NCBI GenBank assembly: GCA_030066855.1 | Contig: JASJAU010000028.1 | Coordinates: forward strand, 1-33,685 | Source: Paracoccaceae bacterium | GTDB lineage: Bacteria; Pseudomonadota; Alphaproteobacteria; Rhodobacterales; Rhodobacteraceae | DNA length: 33,685 nt | Direction of reading: 5' to 3' | Part shown: positions 1 to 10,053 of the stretch, in pieces | How the letters are laid out: each line of letters starts with the position of its first letter | Position numbering within the stretch: position 1 is the first letter of the stretch | Position numbers and translations under genes: made by a program | The notes under the pieces: model-generated | The model's input: only the letters and a program-made list of their open reading frames with translations | Told to the model about the DNA's origin: nothing | Databases searched by the model: none

Positions 1-1045
<1,045 letters not shown>

Positions 1046-1049
<4 letters not shown>

Positions 1050-1954
1050 GAGCGCTCCTCACAGTGCTGGCACTTTTCCCCAGCGCCGTCATGGCCGACT
1101 GCCGCGACGAGCAAGCCTTTGTTTATGAGACGATTGCTGGAAATGGCTGGGTCGTCGAGGCGCCTGGCGCGATGTCGCAAAGCGACGGCCTGTGCCGAGT
1201 CACGGACGTTGTTCTCACGCAGGAGAGTTTGGTTTTTGGCCTGGGCAGCGTCTCTTGGCGGCTGGAAGGATTGAACGCCTTGAAGGCCGGGGCGGGGCGG
1301 GTGTCGATCGACGCGGGCATTGACGACTTCCGCTTCGCACCGCGCGTTCAGGATCCGTGGCTGAATTACATGCTGGCCGAGCAGAACCGGCGCAACCTGA
1401 TCGACGCGACACTCAGGGCTGGTTTGGATTTCGAGGCCGGACGCCTCACCGTGGATGGGCTCAAGATTGACCTCCCCGGAGAAAACGAGATCGCTCTTGA
1501 CGTTGCGGTGCGCGGTGTCGGTCCGACGTTGTTGACGGGATTGGTCTCTGATTTGGCCGCATTGGAGTTGGAGCGGATGTCCGTTGCGGTCGAAAACCAC
1601 GGCTTTGCCGACGCCTTAATCCTCGGGGTTCTGGTCGGTCGTTTTTCGGGTGTGCCGGGATCGCCTGAGACGGTGGTGGAAGCCACCAAAGCCGAATTGG
1701 CGTCGATCGTGAGGGGGCTGCCCGGGGACGTTCTTCCCGAAGACAGCAAGGCGGCTCTCGTCGCCCTGATAGACAATGGTCCTGCGCCATGGGGACGGCT
1801 GTCGATTGACATCGAAGCGGCAGGCGGGTTGCCGATGTCTGGATTCCTGGCCCTTGCGACATCGACCGATCCATTGTCGCCCGACGCATTGCGCGATGCC
1901 TTCTCAGGCGCCCAAATCGCGATCGGGTTTAGTCCTGAAACGGGTGTCGAGTGA
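1046..1954 (+). CDS. Secreted/periplasmic protein of unknown function
   Basis: I do not recognise a family for this 302-residue protein. It starts with a classical signal peptide: a short basic start, a hydrophobic run, and a likely cleavage after VMA at residues 15-17. The mature part would be periplasmic, with Cys19 and Cys50 available for a disulfide. The rest has no further membrane segment and alternates short hydrophobic and polar stretches, as in beta-rich envelope proteins. Its start codon overlaps the ftsY stop by 4 bp, and its stop overlaps the GTG start of the next gene by 4 bp, so it is translationally coupled in the ftsY operon. A GGAGG lies only one base before the ATG, so re-initiation from ftsY is likely. 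Confidence 0.85.
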
Positions 1955-2850
1955 GCGAGTGGCTCGTCTCCCTTGAGGGGACGGATGCGGGACGGCAGCT
2001 CGCGCTGTTCCTCGCGCTTCAGGCGGCCTTGCTGCACGCGATCTTCGGGGCGCTGCAGAAACGCGTGACCGATCCGTGGACGGCGCGGACGGTCATCGAC
2101 GCCACATACTCGCTGCTCGCGATGCCATTCGCGCTCTTCGTGGTTCCCTGGCCCGCCGAGGAGATCTGGCCTCTCTTCGCGATCGCGATCGTGATTCACA
2201 TCGGCTACAAGGCCGCGCAGTCCGCCGCATACTCGGCCGGCGCCTACACGGTTGTCTACCCGGTGGTGCGCGGCACGGGGCCGGTTTTCACCGTGATCGG
2301 CGCGGGCATTTTGTTCGGCGAGCTCTTCTCGGCGGTGCAATGGGCCGGGGTCGCGATGCTAGTGGGCGGCATTCTGGGGCTGGCGGTCTACAACCTGCGG
2401 CATGTGACCATCGACCGGGCGCGGCTGCCGCTGGCGCTGGGCCTTGCGGTCATGACCGGCGGAATCGTCGCGCTCTACACGACCTGGGACGCCTACGTGA
2501 TCCGGGCTACGGAGGATCCCTTCACCTTTCTGGCCTGGTTCTTCTTTCTCGACGGTCTGACCTTCCCGACCATCTACCTCATTCGGAACCGGGGGCGCGT
2601 GCCGCGTCCGCTCGGCGCCATGGCGAAACTTGGCATCCAGGGCGCGCTGACGGCTTATCTTTCCTTCGGCGGAATTCTTGTCGCGACGCGGCTGGACAAG
2701 GTGGGCGAGGCCGCGGTCTTGCGCGAGACCTCGGTGCTTTTCGCCGCATTGATCGGCTGGCTGATGCTGGGCGAGCGGGTCGGGCCCAGACGGCTGACGC
2801 TGATGGCGCTGATCGCCGCCGGCGCGATTGTCGTTGAAGCCGGCGGGTAG
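1951..2850 (+). CDS. EamA/DMT-superfamily transporter
   Basis: This is a polytopic inner-membrane protein of 299 residues, with about ten hydrophobic segments arranged as two EamA repeats, the usual size for the drug/metabolite transporter superfamily. The second repeat ends with the family-typical MLGERVGPRR stretch before the last helix. Start is GTG at 1951, overlapping the preceding stop (GTGA). The substrate cannot be read from sequence; family members export amino acids, nucleotides or other small metabolites. It sits between the secreted unknown and ispZ in one co-directional run. Confidence 0.9.
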   Translation: MSEWLVSLEGTDAGRQLALFLALQAALLHAIFGALQKRVTDPWTARTVIDATYSLLAMPFALFVVPWPAEEIWPLFAIAIVIHIGYKAAQSAAYSAGAYTVVYPVVRGTGPVFTVIGAGILFGELFSAVQWAGVAMLVGGILGLAVYNLRHVTIDRARLPLALGLAVMTGGIVALYTTWDAYVIRATEDPFTFLAWFFFLDGLTFPTIYLIRNRGRVPRPLGAMAKLGIQGALTAYLSFGGILVATRLDKVGEAAVLRETSVLFAALIGWLMLGERVGPRRLTLMALIAAGAIVVEAGG

Positions 2851-2888
2851 GCGTTGAAGAGAGGCTCCCGGAACGCTACCTGAGCGCC

Positions 2889-3503
2889 ATGTCGGAGAAC
2901 ACATTGAACCCCGCTGTCAAACAGGCGCTCGAACTCGGGCCGCCGATCCTGTTTTTCTTCGCTTATCTCTACATGCGGGACAGCACATACACGATCGGCG
3001 GCGTGGACTACGACGGGTTCATCGTGGCAGCGGGCGTCTTCGTGCCCATTCTTTTGTGCAGCATCGCGTTGCTCTGGCGGCTTACGGGCGAGTTGAGCCG
3101 CATGCAGGTCTTCACTGCCGTGATGGTGGTAATTTTCGGCGGGCTGACGGTGTGGTTCAACGATGAGCGGTTCTTCAAGATGAAGACCACGCTTGTCTAC
3201 GGGGTCTTTGCGCTGATCCTCGCCATCGGACTGGCGCAGGGCCGGTCGTACCTCGCCTGGGTCATGGCCGGGCTCTTGCCGATGTCGCATGAGGGTTGGA
3301 TGAAGCTCACCTGGCGGTTGGCCGCGTTCTTCGCCTTTCTTGCCGCGGCCAATGAGTTCGTCTGGCGCACGATGTCGACCGACACCTGGGTCAAGATCGA
3401 AACCTTTGGCTTCCCGATCCTGATGATTGTTTTCCTGATGACGCAGATCATGCGGCTTCAGGAGTTCATGATCGAGCCGGATCGGGAGGACGAAGAGGCC
3501 TAG
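2889..3503 (+). CDS. ispZ: Inner membrane protein YciB/IspZ (septation protein A)
   Basis: This 204-residue polytopic membrane protein carries the family hallmark FNDERFFKMK (about residues 96-105) and a start typical of the family (LNPAVKQALELGPP). IspZ/YciB proteins are small inner-membrane proteins linked to cell division and envelope synthesis, and in E. coli interact with elongation and division components. Five or more hydrophobic segments fill the protein and the tail is acidic. It follows the EamA gene by 38 bp with a poor ribosome-binding site, consistent with the ftsY operon. The stop codon TAG shares the palindrome CTAG (3500-3503) with the stop of the convergent PilZ gene. Confidence 0.94.
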   Translation: MSENTLNPAVKQALELGPPILFFFAYLYMRDSTYTIGGVDYDGFIVAAGVFVPILLCSIALLWRLTGELSRMQVFTAVMVVIFGGLTVWFNDERFFKMKTTLVYGVFALILAIGLAQGRSYLAWVMAGLLPMSHEGWMKLTWRLAAFFAFLAAANEFVWRTMSTDTWVKIETFGFPILMIVFLMTQIMRLQEFMIEPDREDEEA

Positions 3504-3814
3504 CGAAACGGCGCGAAGTCGTCCCGCACGCTTTCCAGGATGAGCAAGGTGGCGCTGTCGAGGCGGTCGAAGAACCTCAGCCCCGCCTCGCCGTCTTCCG
3601 ACCAGTGGACCAGCGCCATGAAATCCTTGTCATCGATGCGCAGCCGAACCGCTGTTCCAGGCGCGAGAGGCCCGTCGGTTGAGACACGGGCGCCGTCGCG
3701 GGAGATGTCGCGAATCATCGTCGGATGCTCCGCTACATCGAGGATGAGGGTGGCCGGCACGTCGGTGACGCGCCGGTTGGGACGGTATTCCATCACGCGC
3801 CTGGATTGCTGCAT
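3500..3814 (-). CDS. PilZ domain protein (probable cyclic-di-GMP receptor)
   Basis: A 104-residue single-domain protein with both PilZ signature elements: RPNRR (R11-x3-R15), matching RxxxR, and DISRDG (residues 36-41), matching (D/N)xSxxG. Together these bind the guanines and phosphates of cyclic-di-GMP. A small beta-barrel follows, ending near Phe-Arg. There is no effector domain, so it probably works through a partner. An internal ATG at 3793 would still keep both motifs; neither start has a strong Shine-Dalgarno sequence. It converges on ispZ with overlapping stop codons. The partner or process cannot be inferred from the local genes. Confidence 0.9.
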   Translation of the reverse strand: MQQSRRVMEYRPNRRVTDVPATLILDVAEHPTMIRDISRDGARVSTDGPLAPGTAVRLRIDDKDFMALVHWSEDGEAGLRFFDRLDSATLLILESVRDDFAPFR

Positions 3815-3857
3815 TGCAAGGCAAGGCTAGGCTGCAATTCTTAACGGTCTCTGAACC

Positions 3858-4574
3858 TCAGGCGATCTTGCCGAAGAGGTTTTTCTGAGACTCCGCCTTT
3901 TCCTCGTCGGACAACTTTCGGTTCCGAAGCTCCTGGCCGACCGCCATGCCCCTTTGAACTGCGGGGCGCGCCGCCAATGTGTCGAGCCAGCGCGAGAAAT
4001 GCGGTTTGTCTTCAATCGTCTGCTGCTGGCCTTCCCAGCCTTGCGCCCAGCCATAGATCGCCATGTCGGCGATGCTGTAGGTCTCGCCGGCGGCGAAAGT
4101 ATGATCGGCCAGGCGTTTGTCGAGCACGCCGAGAAGCCGCGCGACCTCGTTCCGATAGCGGTCCTGCGCGTAGGGCAGGACCTGAGGCGGGTCGAACTGC
4201 GGGGCATACTTCAGAAAATGGTTGGCTTGGCCGGCCATCGGGCCGAGCCCGCCCATCTGCCACATCAGCCATTCCTCGACCGCGATCCGCTCGCGCTCGG
4301 TCGCACCGCCGAACTGGCCGGTCTTGCGCGCGAGATAAAGGAGAATGGCGCCGCTTTCAAAGACTGAGACAGGCCGGCCGTCCGGCCCGTCCGGATCGAC
4401 GATCGCCGGCATCCGGTTGTTCGGCGCGATCTTGAGGAAATCGGGATCGAATTGGTCGCCCTTGCCGATATCGACGAGCTTCAGATTGTAGGGAAGGCCC
4501 ATCTCCTCAAGGGCGATAGTGATCTTCCAGCCGTTCGGCGTGGGCCAGTAATAGAGGTCGATGGGCGCGGTCAT
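3858..4574 (-). CDS. Glutathione S-transferase family protein (YfcG/YghU-like, Nu class)
   Basis: A soluble two-domain GST of about 238 residues. The N-terminal thioredoxin fold begins with YYWPTPNGWK, where the Thr-Pro-Asn-Gly element replaces the usual Tyr/Ser/Cys, as in the Nu-class disulfide-bond oxidoreductases YfcG and YghU. It continues with a cis-Pro segment (NNRMPAIVD) and the glutathione gamma-Glu binding pair ESGA. The helical C-terminal domain contains the N-capping motif SIADMAIYGW. I chose the second ATG (4574): the sequence AGGAG sits 8 nt upstream of it but only 2 nt from the first ATG at 4580. The likely role is glutathione-dependent disulfide or peroxide reduction; the substrate is unknown. 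Confidence 0.93.
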   Translation of the reverse strand: MTAPIDLYYWPTPNGWKITIALEEMGLPYNLKLVDIGKGDQFDPDFLKIAPNNRMPAIVDPDGPDGRPVSVFESGAILLYLARKTGQFGGATERERIAVEEWLMWQMGGLGPMAGQANHFLKYAPQFDPPQVLPYAQDRYRNEVARLLGVLDKRLADHTFAAGETYSIADMAIYGWAQGWEGQQQTIEDKPHFSRWLDTLAARPAVQRGMAVGQELRNRKLSDEEKAESQKNLFGKIA

Positions 4575-4631
4575 GGGCATGTCTCCTGTTCGCCCTGATG
4601 TGGGGCCCCGCGCCGCCGAGGCAAGCGCGCC

Positions 4632-4658
4632 TTGACCTCTGACCAGCGTGGATGTAGC
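4632..4658 (+). promoter_or_regulatory. Candidate sigma-70 promoter for the metZ riboswitch transcript
   Basis: TTGACC (4632-4637) is a good -35 element, and TGTAGC at 4653-4658 is a weak -10 with a 15-bp spacer. Transcription would begin near 4665, immediately before the first paired base of the SAM-II aptamer. The position supports the call more than the -10 sequence does. Confidence 0.45.
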
Positions 4659-4663
4659 CAGCG

Positions 4664-4720
4664 TTCCGTGGCGATTTGTTCACCGGATTGCGGGCCACGT
4701 TAAACATCCCGCTAAAGAGG
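4664..4720 (+). promoter_or_regulatory. SAM-II riboswitch aptamer upstream of metZ
   Basis: Stem P1 is CGTGGC (4667-4672) pairing with GCCACG (4694-4699). Conserved SAM-II elements lie in the expected order: GATTT after the first P1 strand, ATTGC in the loop, GTTAAA after P1, and GCTAAAGAGG at the 3' end (4711-4720). The loop GCGGG (4690-4694) can pair with CCCGC (4708-4712) to close the H-type pseudoknot. SAM-II (metA motif) aptamers are known upstream of methionine genes in alphaproteobacteria and reduce expression when S-adenosylmethionine is plentiful. Position ahead of metZ fits exactly. Confidence 0.93.
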
Positions 4721-4735
4721 TCAGGGACGCATCCC

Positions 4736-4767
4736 GCCCCCGACGCTCGCGCGGTGGGGGCTTTTTT
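4736..4767 (+). terminator. Intrinsic terminator between SAM-II aptamer and metZ
   Basis: GCCCCC (4736-4741) pairs with GGGGGC (4756-4761), with an inner CGC/GCG pairing (4744-4746 with 4751-4753), directly followed by six T residues (4762-4767). It lies downstream of the aptamer and before the metZ ribosome-binding site AAAGGAGG (4773-4780). That is the arrangement of an attenuator controlled by the riboswitch. Confidence 0.85.
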
Positions 4768-4787
4768 GTGAGAAAGGAGGCGTCCCC

Positions 4788-5969
4788 ATGTCCAAGAGCT
4801 GGAAGAGACGCACGAAGCTGGTGCATTCCGGCATTCGGCGCAGCCAGTACGGCGAGGTCGCCGAACCTATCTTTCTGACGCAGGGCTTTGTCTACGACAG
4901 CGCCGAGGCGGCTGCCGAAAGGTTCGAGGCCGCAGGCGAGGACGAGTTCATCTACGCCCGCTATGGCAATCCGACCGTCCGGATGTTCGAAGAGCGGATC
5001 GCGGCGCTTGAGGGCGCGGAGGATGCCTTCGCCACCGCCTCGGGTATGGCGGCCGTCAACGCGTCGCTGACGTCGATGTTGAAGGCGGGCGACCACGTTG
5101 TGTCGTCACGGGCCCTCTTCGGGTCCTGCCTCTACATTCTCGAGGAGGTGCTGACCCGCTACGGCGTCGAGGTTTCCTTCGTGGACGGAACGGACCTCGA
5201 TCAATGGAAAGCGGCGATCCGCCCCGACACCAAGGCGGTGTTTCTTGAGACAATCTCCAACCCGACGCTGGAGGTGATCGACCTCAAGGCGGTTTCGGAG
5301 CTGGCCCATGCGGCGGGGGCTGTCGTGATCGTGGACAATGTCTTCGCGACGCCCGTCTTCAGCCGCGCGATCGAGCTGGGCGCCGATGTGGTGGTCTATT
5401 CCGCCACTAAGCACATAGACGGGCAGGGGCGCGTGCTGGGCGGTGTGGTTCTGGGCTCAAAGGAGTACATACGCAAGACGCTGGAGCCCTATCTCAAGCA
5501 CACCGGTGGCGCGATGAGCCCTTTTACCGCCTGGCTTCTACTGAAGGGGTTGGAGACGCTCGATTTGCGGGTCCGGGCGCAGACGGCGAGCGCATTGGCC
5601 CTCGCGGAGACCTTCGAGGGGCACGGCAAACTGGCCAATGTGATCTTCCCCCATCTCGCCTCGCATTCGAACTATGACATCGCGAAAGCGCAGATGGAGG
5701 CGGGCGGTACCGTCCTCTCGCTGGACCTGGCGGGCGGGCGGGAGGCCGCGTTCCGCTTTTTGAACGCGCTCGAGATTGTGACGATCTCGAACAACCTGGG
5801 CGACGCGAAGTCCATCATCACTCATCCGGCGACCACAACGCACCAGCGGCTGTCGCAGGAACAGCGAGACGCGCTGGGCATTGGGGACGGGCTGGTGCGG
5901 TTGTCCGTGGGTATTGAGGACACGGAAGATCTGATCGCCGACATCGCTCAGGCGCTGGAGGCGGCATGA
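4788..5969 (+). CDS. metZ: O-succinylhomoserine sulfhydrylase
   Basis: A PLP enzyme of the Cys/Met metabolism family that makes homocysteine from an activated homoserine and sulfide, the direct-sulfhydrylation route to methionine. At 393 residues it is full length. Visible features are the YARYGNPT motif (57-64), the ASGMAA segment (84-89), the Asp183 region VDNVFATP, and the Schiff-base lysine K208 in SATKHIDGQGR. That last motif favours MetZ over cystathionine gamma-synthase or MetY. The start has a strong AAAGGAGG 7 nt upstream. Expression is probably set by the SAM-II riboswitch and terminator just upstream. The stop overlaps the next gene by 4 bp (ATGA). Confidence 0.95.
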   Translation: MSKSWKRRTKLVHSGIRRSQYGEVAEPIFLTQGFVYDSAEAAAERFEAAGEDEFIYARYGNPTVRMFEERIAALEGAEDAFATASGMAAVNASLTSMLKAGDHVVSSRALFGSCLYILEEVLTRYGVEVSFVDGTDLDQWKAAIRPDTKAVFLETISNPTLEVIDLKAVSELAHAAGAVVIVDNVFATPVFSRAIELGADVVVYSATKHIDGQGRVLGGVVLGSKEYIRKTLEPYLKHTGGAMSPFTAWLLLKGLETLDLRVRAQTASALALAETFEGHGKLANVIFPHLASHSNYDIAKAQMEAGGTVLSLDLAGGREAAFRFLNALEIVTISNNLGDAKSIITHPATTTHQRLSQEQRDALGIGDGLVRLSVGIEDTEDLIADIAQALEAA

Positions 5970-6700
5970 AGCCTTTTCTCGTTCTGCAACTTCGCCCGGA
6001 GGACGAGGCGGCGGACGGCGAATACGCCGCTTTCCTCGACAAAGGCGGGTTGCCCGAGAGCCGGACCGCGCGGGTACGGCTCGAACAGGGTCCGCTGCCG
6101 GAAGACCTGCGGCTTGAGGACTATGCCGGTGTGATCGTCGGCGGCGGCCCGGGATGCGTCAGCGACGATCCGGCGACGAAGGACCCGGTCGAGGCGCGGG
6201 TGGAGCAGGACGTGCTGCGCCTGATGCCCGAGATCGTCGAACGCGATATGCCTTTCATGGGCTGCTGCTATGGCATCGGCATTCTTGCCCATCACCTGGG
6301 CGCCGAGGTCTCAAAGCGCCGCTTCGGCGAGCCCGTGGGGCCAGTTCTTTGCGCCGTTACCGAAGACGGCGCACGCGATCCGCTGCTTGAGGGCCTGCCG
6401 GCCGCGTTCAACACGCTCGCCGGCCACAAGGAGGCCGTTCAGGAATTGCCCGAGGGTGCGGTTCACCTCATGTCGTCAGGTCCCTGTCCGTTTCAGATGA
6501 TCCGTGTCGGCGAGAACGTTTACGCCACGCAATTCCACCCCGAGGCGGACGGCGAGGTCTTCAAGGACCGCATCAGAATCTATAAGGATTACGGCTACTT
6601 CCCGCCCGAACAGGCGGACGAGTTGACACGGATCAGCCTTTCCGCCGAAGTGACCTTCCCCGAACAAATCCTTTCCCGTTTCGTCGCCCGCTACGGGTGA
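5966..6700 (+). CDS. Class I glutamine amidotransferase (GMP-synthase-like GATase domain)
   Basis: A stand-alone GATase1 domain of 244 residues. The nucleophile elbow is GCCYG with catalytic Cys101, and the His-Glu partners are His191 and Glu193 in FHPEADGE. The oxyanion segment VGGGPG (58-63) is also present. Such enzymes release ammonia from glutamine or hydrolyse gamma-glutamyl amides. No synthetase domain is attached, so the acceptor is unknown; it is not guaA, which is about twice as long. It overlaps metZ by 4 bp and should share the SAM-II-controlled transcript. A role in methionine or glutamate-linked metabolism is inference from that coupling only. Confidence 0.88.
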   Translation: MKPFLVLQLRPEDEAADGEYAAFLDKGGLPESRTARVRLEQGPLPEDLRLEDYAGVIVGGGPGCVSDDPATKDPVEARVEQDVLRLMPEIVERDMPFMGCCYGIGILAHHLGAEVSKRRFGEPVGPVLCAVTEDGARDPLLEGLPAAFNTLAGHKEAVQELPEGAVHLMSSGPCPFQMIRVGENVYATQFHPEADGEVFKDRIRIYKDYGYFPPEQADELTRISLSAEVTFPEQILSRFVARYG

Positions 6701-6795
6701 ACCAAAACCGCGCCTCCCGCGTAAAACGATGGTGAACAAGCTGGACATTCAGCGATCCGGCCATATCTGACCGTTCCCGCCGCGAGGAGACTGCC

Positions 6796-7896
<1,101 letters not shown>

Positions 7897-7929
7897 GTTT
7901 CCCATTGGTGATCTGAGCCCGCCATCCTA

Positions 7930-7944
7930 GTCTCGCCCCGAGAC
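7930..7944 (+). terminator. Weak candidate hairpin terminator after folE2
   Basis: GTCTCG (7930-7935), a three-base loop and CGAGAC (7939-7944) form a perfect six-pair hairpin 33 bp past the folE2 stop. Only a short T run follows (GGGTTT), so termination efficiency is doubtful. It could instead be a leader structure of the next gene. Confidence 0.35.
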
Positions 7945-7958
7945 AGGGTTTCGGCGGA

Positions 7959-8546
7959 ATGGTCAAAACGCGGGTTTGGAGCTGTGATTGCGGAACCGTC
8001 GCTGCGGAGGTGACCACACACCTCCGTTCGGCAGTTGTCTGCTATTGCCGGTACTGCCGGGGGTACGCGCGATATCTGTCTCATGAGGCGATCCTCGACC
8101 CTTTGGGTGGAACACACCTTGAGCTGACGGTGCCGGATCAGGCGCGGGTCACAGCCGGGCAGAGCGCGTTGAAGGTCATCAGACTGTCCCGCAACGGGCC
8201 GTACCGTTGGTTTGCGGGCTGTTGCGAAACGCCCTTCGCGAACGTTTTGGCGCAGAGCGCCTTGCCCTACGCGGGGATAGTCACGATCGGTCTCAAAGAC
8301 TATGAAACGTCGGGTTTCGAATACCGGTCCTTCCGCCGTCTAGCGACGGGCGAGCTTCCGGCGGCGTCGGGCTCGCCGGTGGTCTTGGGCTTCGGGATCA
8401 TGCGACGGCTCATCGCCACCCGGTTGCGCGGCGGGCACAAGCATTCGGACTTCTTCGACCGGGCTGGGAAGCCCGCCCGGGAGCCAATGCGGCTCTCGGA
8501 GGAAGAGCGCGCCCGTTTTCTCTCAGACCTGCCAATGGAGGCGTGA
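7959..8546 (+). CDS. GFA-like / DUF6151-type cysteine-rich protein
   Basis: A 195-residue soluble protein with a zinc-ligand-like cysteine pattern: C9-x-C11, then C28-x-C30-x2-C33, then Cys88-Cys89 in FAGCCETP. This resembles the glutathione-dependent formaldehyde-activating (GFA/CENP-V) fold, in which the paired cysteines hold structural and catalytic zinc. The rest matches what I recall of the DUF6151 group rather than true GFA enzymes. The enzymatic role is unknown. It ends one base before the TTG start of trkH, whose ribosome-binding site (GGAGG) lies inside its last codons, so the two are probably co-translated. Confidence 0.8.
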   Translation: MVKTRVWSCDCGTVAAEVTTHLRSAVVCYCRYCRGYARYLSHEAILDPLGGTHLELTVPDQARVTAGQSALKVIRLSRNGPYRWFAGCCETPFANVLAQSALPYAGIVTIGLKDYETSGFEYRSFRRLATGELPAASGSPVVLGFGIMRRLIATRLRGGHKHSDFFDRAGKPAREPMRLSEEERARFLSDLPMEA

Positions 8547-8547
8547 G

Positions 8548-10029
8548 TTGGAAGCCCGCGTCCGCCGCACCCTTTTCCTGAAGCTGGATCTTCGGCCCGT
8601 CGGCTACGTCATCGGGCTCATGGTCGCGTTCCTTGGACTGACGATGCTTTTTCCGTTTGGAGTCGACCTCGCCGAGGGCAACGGCAACGCGGGCGTGTTC
8701 CTGGAAGCGGGTTTCATCACGATCCTGACGGGTGGGCTACTTGCCCTCTCTTGCGCCAATGGCGCGGGCGGGCGGCTGTCCATCCAGCAAACCTTCGTAT
8801 TGACGAGCTCGGTCTGGCTGGTGCTTCCGTTCTTTGGTGCGATCCCATTCTTTGCAGGCGATTCAGGCTCCTCGCCGACCGACGCCTATTTCGAAGCGAT
8901 GTCAGGGCTGACTACCACCGGCTCGACCGTTTTGAGCGGCTTGCAAGAGCTGCCCGACGGTATTCTTGTCTGGCGTTCGATGCTACAGTGGTTCGGGGGG
9001 ATCGGGATCATTGTCGTGGCGATGGCGTTCCTCCCGGAGCTCAGGATCGGCGGCATGCAGATCTTCCGATCTGAAGGTTTCGACACGGCAGGAAAGGTTC
9101 TTCCGCGCGCGGCGGAGATCGCATCGCGAATTTCCATCGTCTACGTGCTCCTCACGGCCGTCTGCGCACTGGCCTATATCGGCGTGGGCATGTCGTTCTT
9201 CGATGCGGTCAATCACGCGATGACGACCATCGCGACGGGCGGTTTCTCAACCCACGACGCCTCGTTCGGCGCCTTTCAGGGCTCGGCGGAGTATGTTGCG
9301 TCGATATTCATGATCCTCGCCAGCCTTCCCTTCGTAAGATATGTGCAGATCATGGCTGGAAGCGCCCAACCAATTTGGGCCGACAGCCAGGTGCGGACTT
9401 TTCTTGGCGTTGTCGCGCTGGCCATCTTCGCGATCGTTGCCTACCGCATCGCCGTGAATGGAGAATGGGTCGAGACCAGCCTCCGGGAAGCCCTCTTCAA
9501 CGTCACCTCGATCATCACTGGCACCGGCTACGCGAGCGTCGACTATCAGCTTTGGGGCTCTCTCCCGGTTCTTGTCTTCTTCTTCATCGGATTGATTGGC
9601 GGTTGCGCTGGGTCGACCACCTGCTCGATCAAAATCTTCCGTTATCAGCTCCTCTTCGCGGCGATCAAAAACCAGATCCTGCGCATTCACTCGCCCCATG
9701 GCGTCTTCAGCTTGAAATACGAGGGGCGCACGGTGGGCGAGGATGTGATCTCGTCGGTCATGGCCTTCTTCACGATGTTCATCGTGTCGCTGGGCATTCT
9801 GTCGGTGCTTCTGAGCGCCACGGGGCTGGATTTCGTGACCGCTGTTAGCGGCGCCGCAACAGCGATTGCGAATGTCGGGCCGGGGCTTGGGGACGTAATT
9901 GGACCGGTGGGCAACTTTTCGACCCTCAACGACACGGCCAAGTGGCTCCTGATCGCGGGGATGTTCGTCGGCCGGCTCGAGCTGATGGTGGTCCTCGTGA
10001 TCTTCACCTCGCGCTTCTGGCGCGCGTGA
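8548..10029 (+). CDS. trkH: TrkH/KtrB-family potassium uptake membrane subunit
   Basis: A polytopic channel-like K+ transporter subunit of 493 residues. It carries four P-loop filter segments typical of the superfamily: TTTGST (122-127), ATGGFS (229-234), TGTGYAS (324-330) and NVGPGLG (442-448). The conserved RYVQ and SIKIFRYQ stretches are also present. It normally works with a cytosolic TrkA/KtrA NAD-binding regulator, which is not in this window. The start is TTG at 8548, supported by GGAGG 6 nt upstream; this alternative start may lower translation. It converges with the next gene with a 24-bp gap. Confidence 0.94.
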   Translation: MEARVRRTLFLKLDLRPVGYVIGLMVAFLGLTMLFPFGVDLAEGNGNAGVFLEAGFITILTGGLLALSCANGAGGRLSIQQTFVLTSSVWLVLPFFGAIPFFAGDSGSSPTDAYFEAMSGLTTTGSTVLSGLQELPDGILVWRSMLQWFGGIGIIVVAMAFLPELRIGGMQIFRSEGFDTAGKVLPRAAEIASRISIVYVLLTAVCALAYIGVGMSFFDAVNHAMTTIATGGFSTHDASFGAFQGSAEYVASIFMILASLPFVRYVQIMAGSAQPIWADSQVRTFLGVVALAIFAIVAYRIAVNGEWVETSLREALFNVTSIITGTGYASVDYQLWGSLPVLVFFFIGLIGGCAGSTTCSIKIFRYQLLFAAIKNQILRIHSPHGVFSLKYEGRTVGEDVISSVMAFFTMFIVSLGILSVLLSATGLDFVTAVSGAATAIANVGPGLGDVIGPVGNFSTLNDTAKWLLIAGMFVGRLELMVVLVIFTSRFWRA

Positions 10030-10053
10030 GGCGGCGCTTTGCCCCGCCCGGGG

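Noticed and set aside
6701-6795. Zur box upstream of folE2
   Set aside because: No AT-rich palindrome of the expected kind is present.
10042-10053. CCCCG/CGGGG inverted repeat between trkH and the pseudo-protease gene
   Set aside because: The two-base loop is too tight and there is no T run on either strand, so I do not call a terminator.
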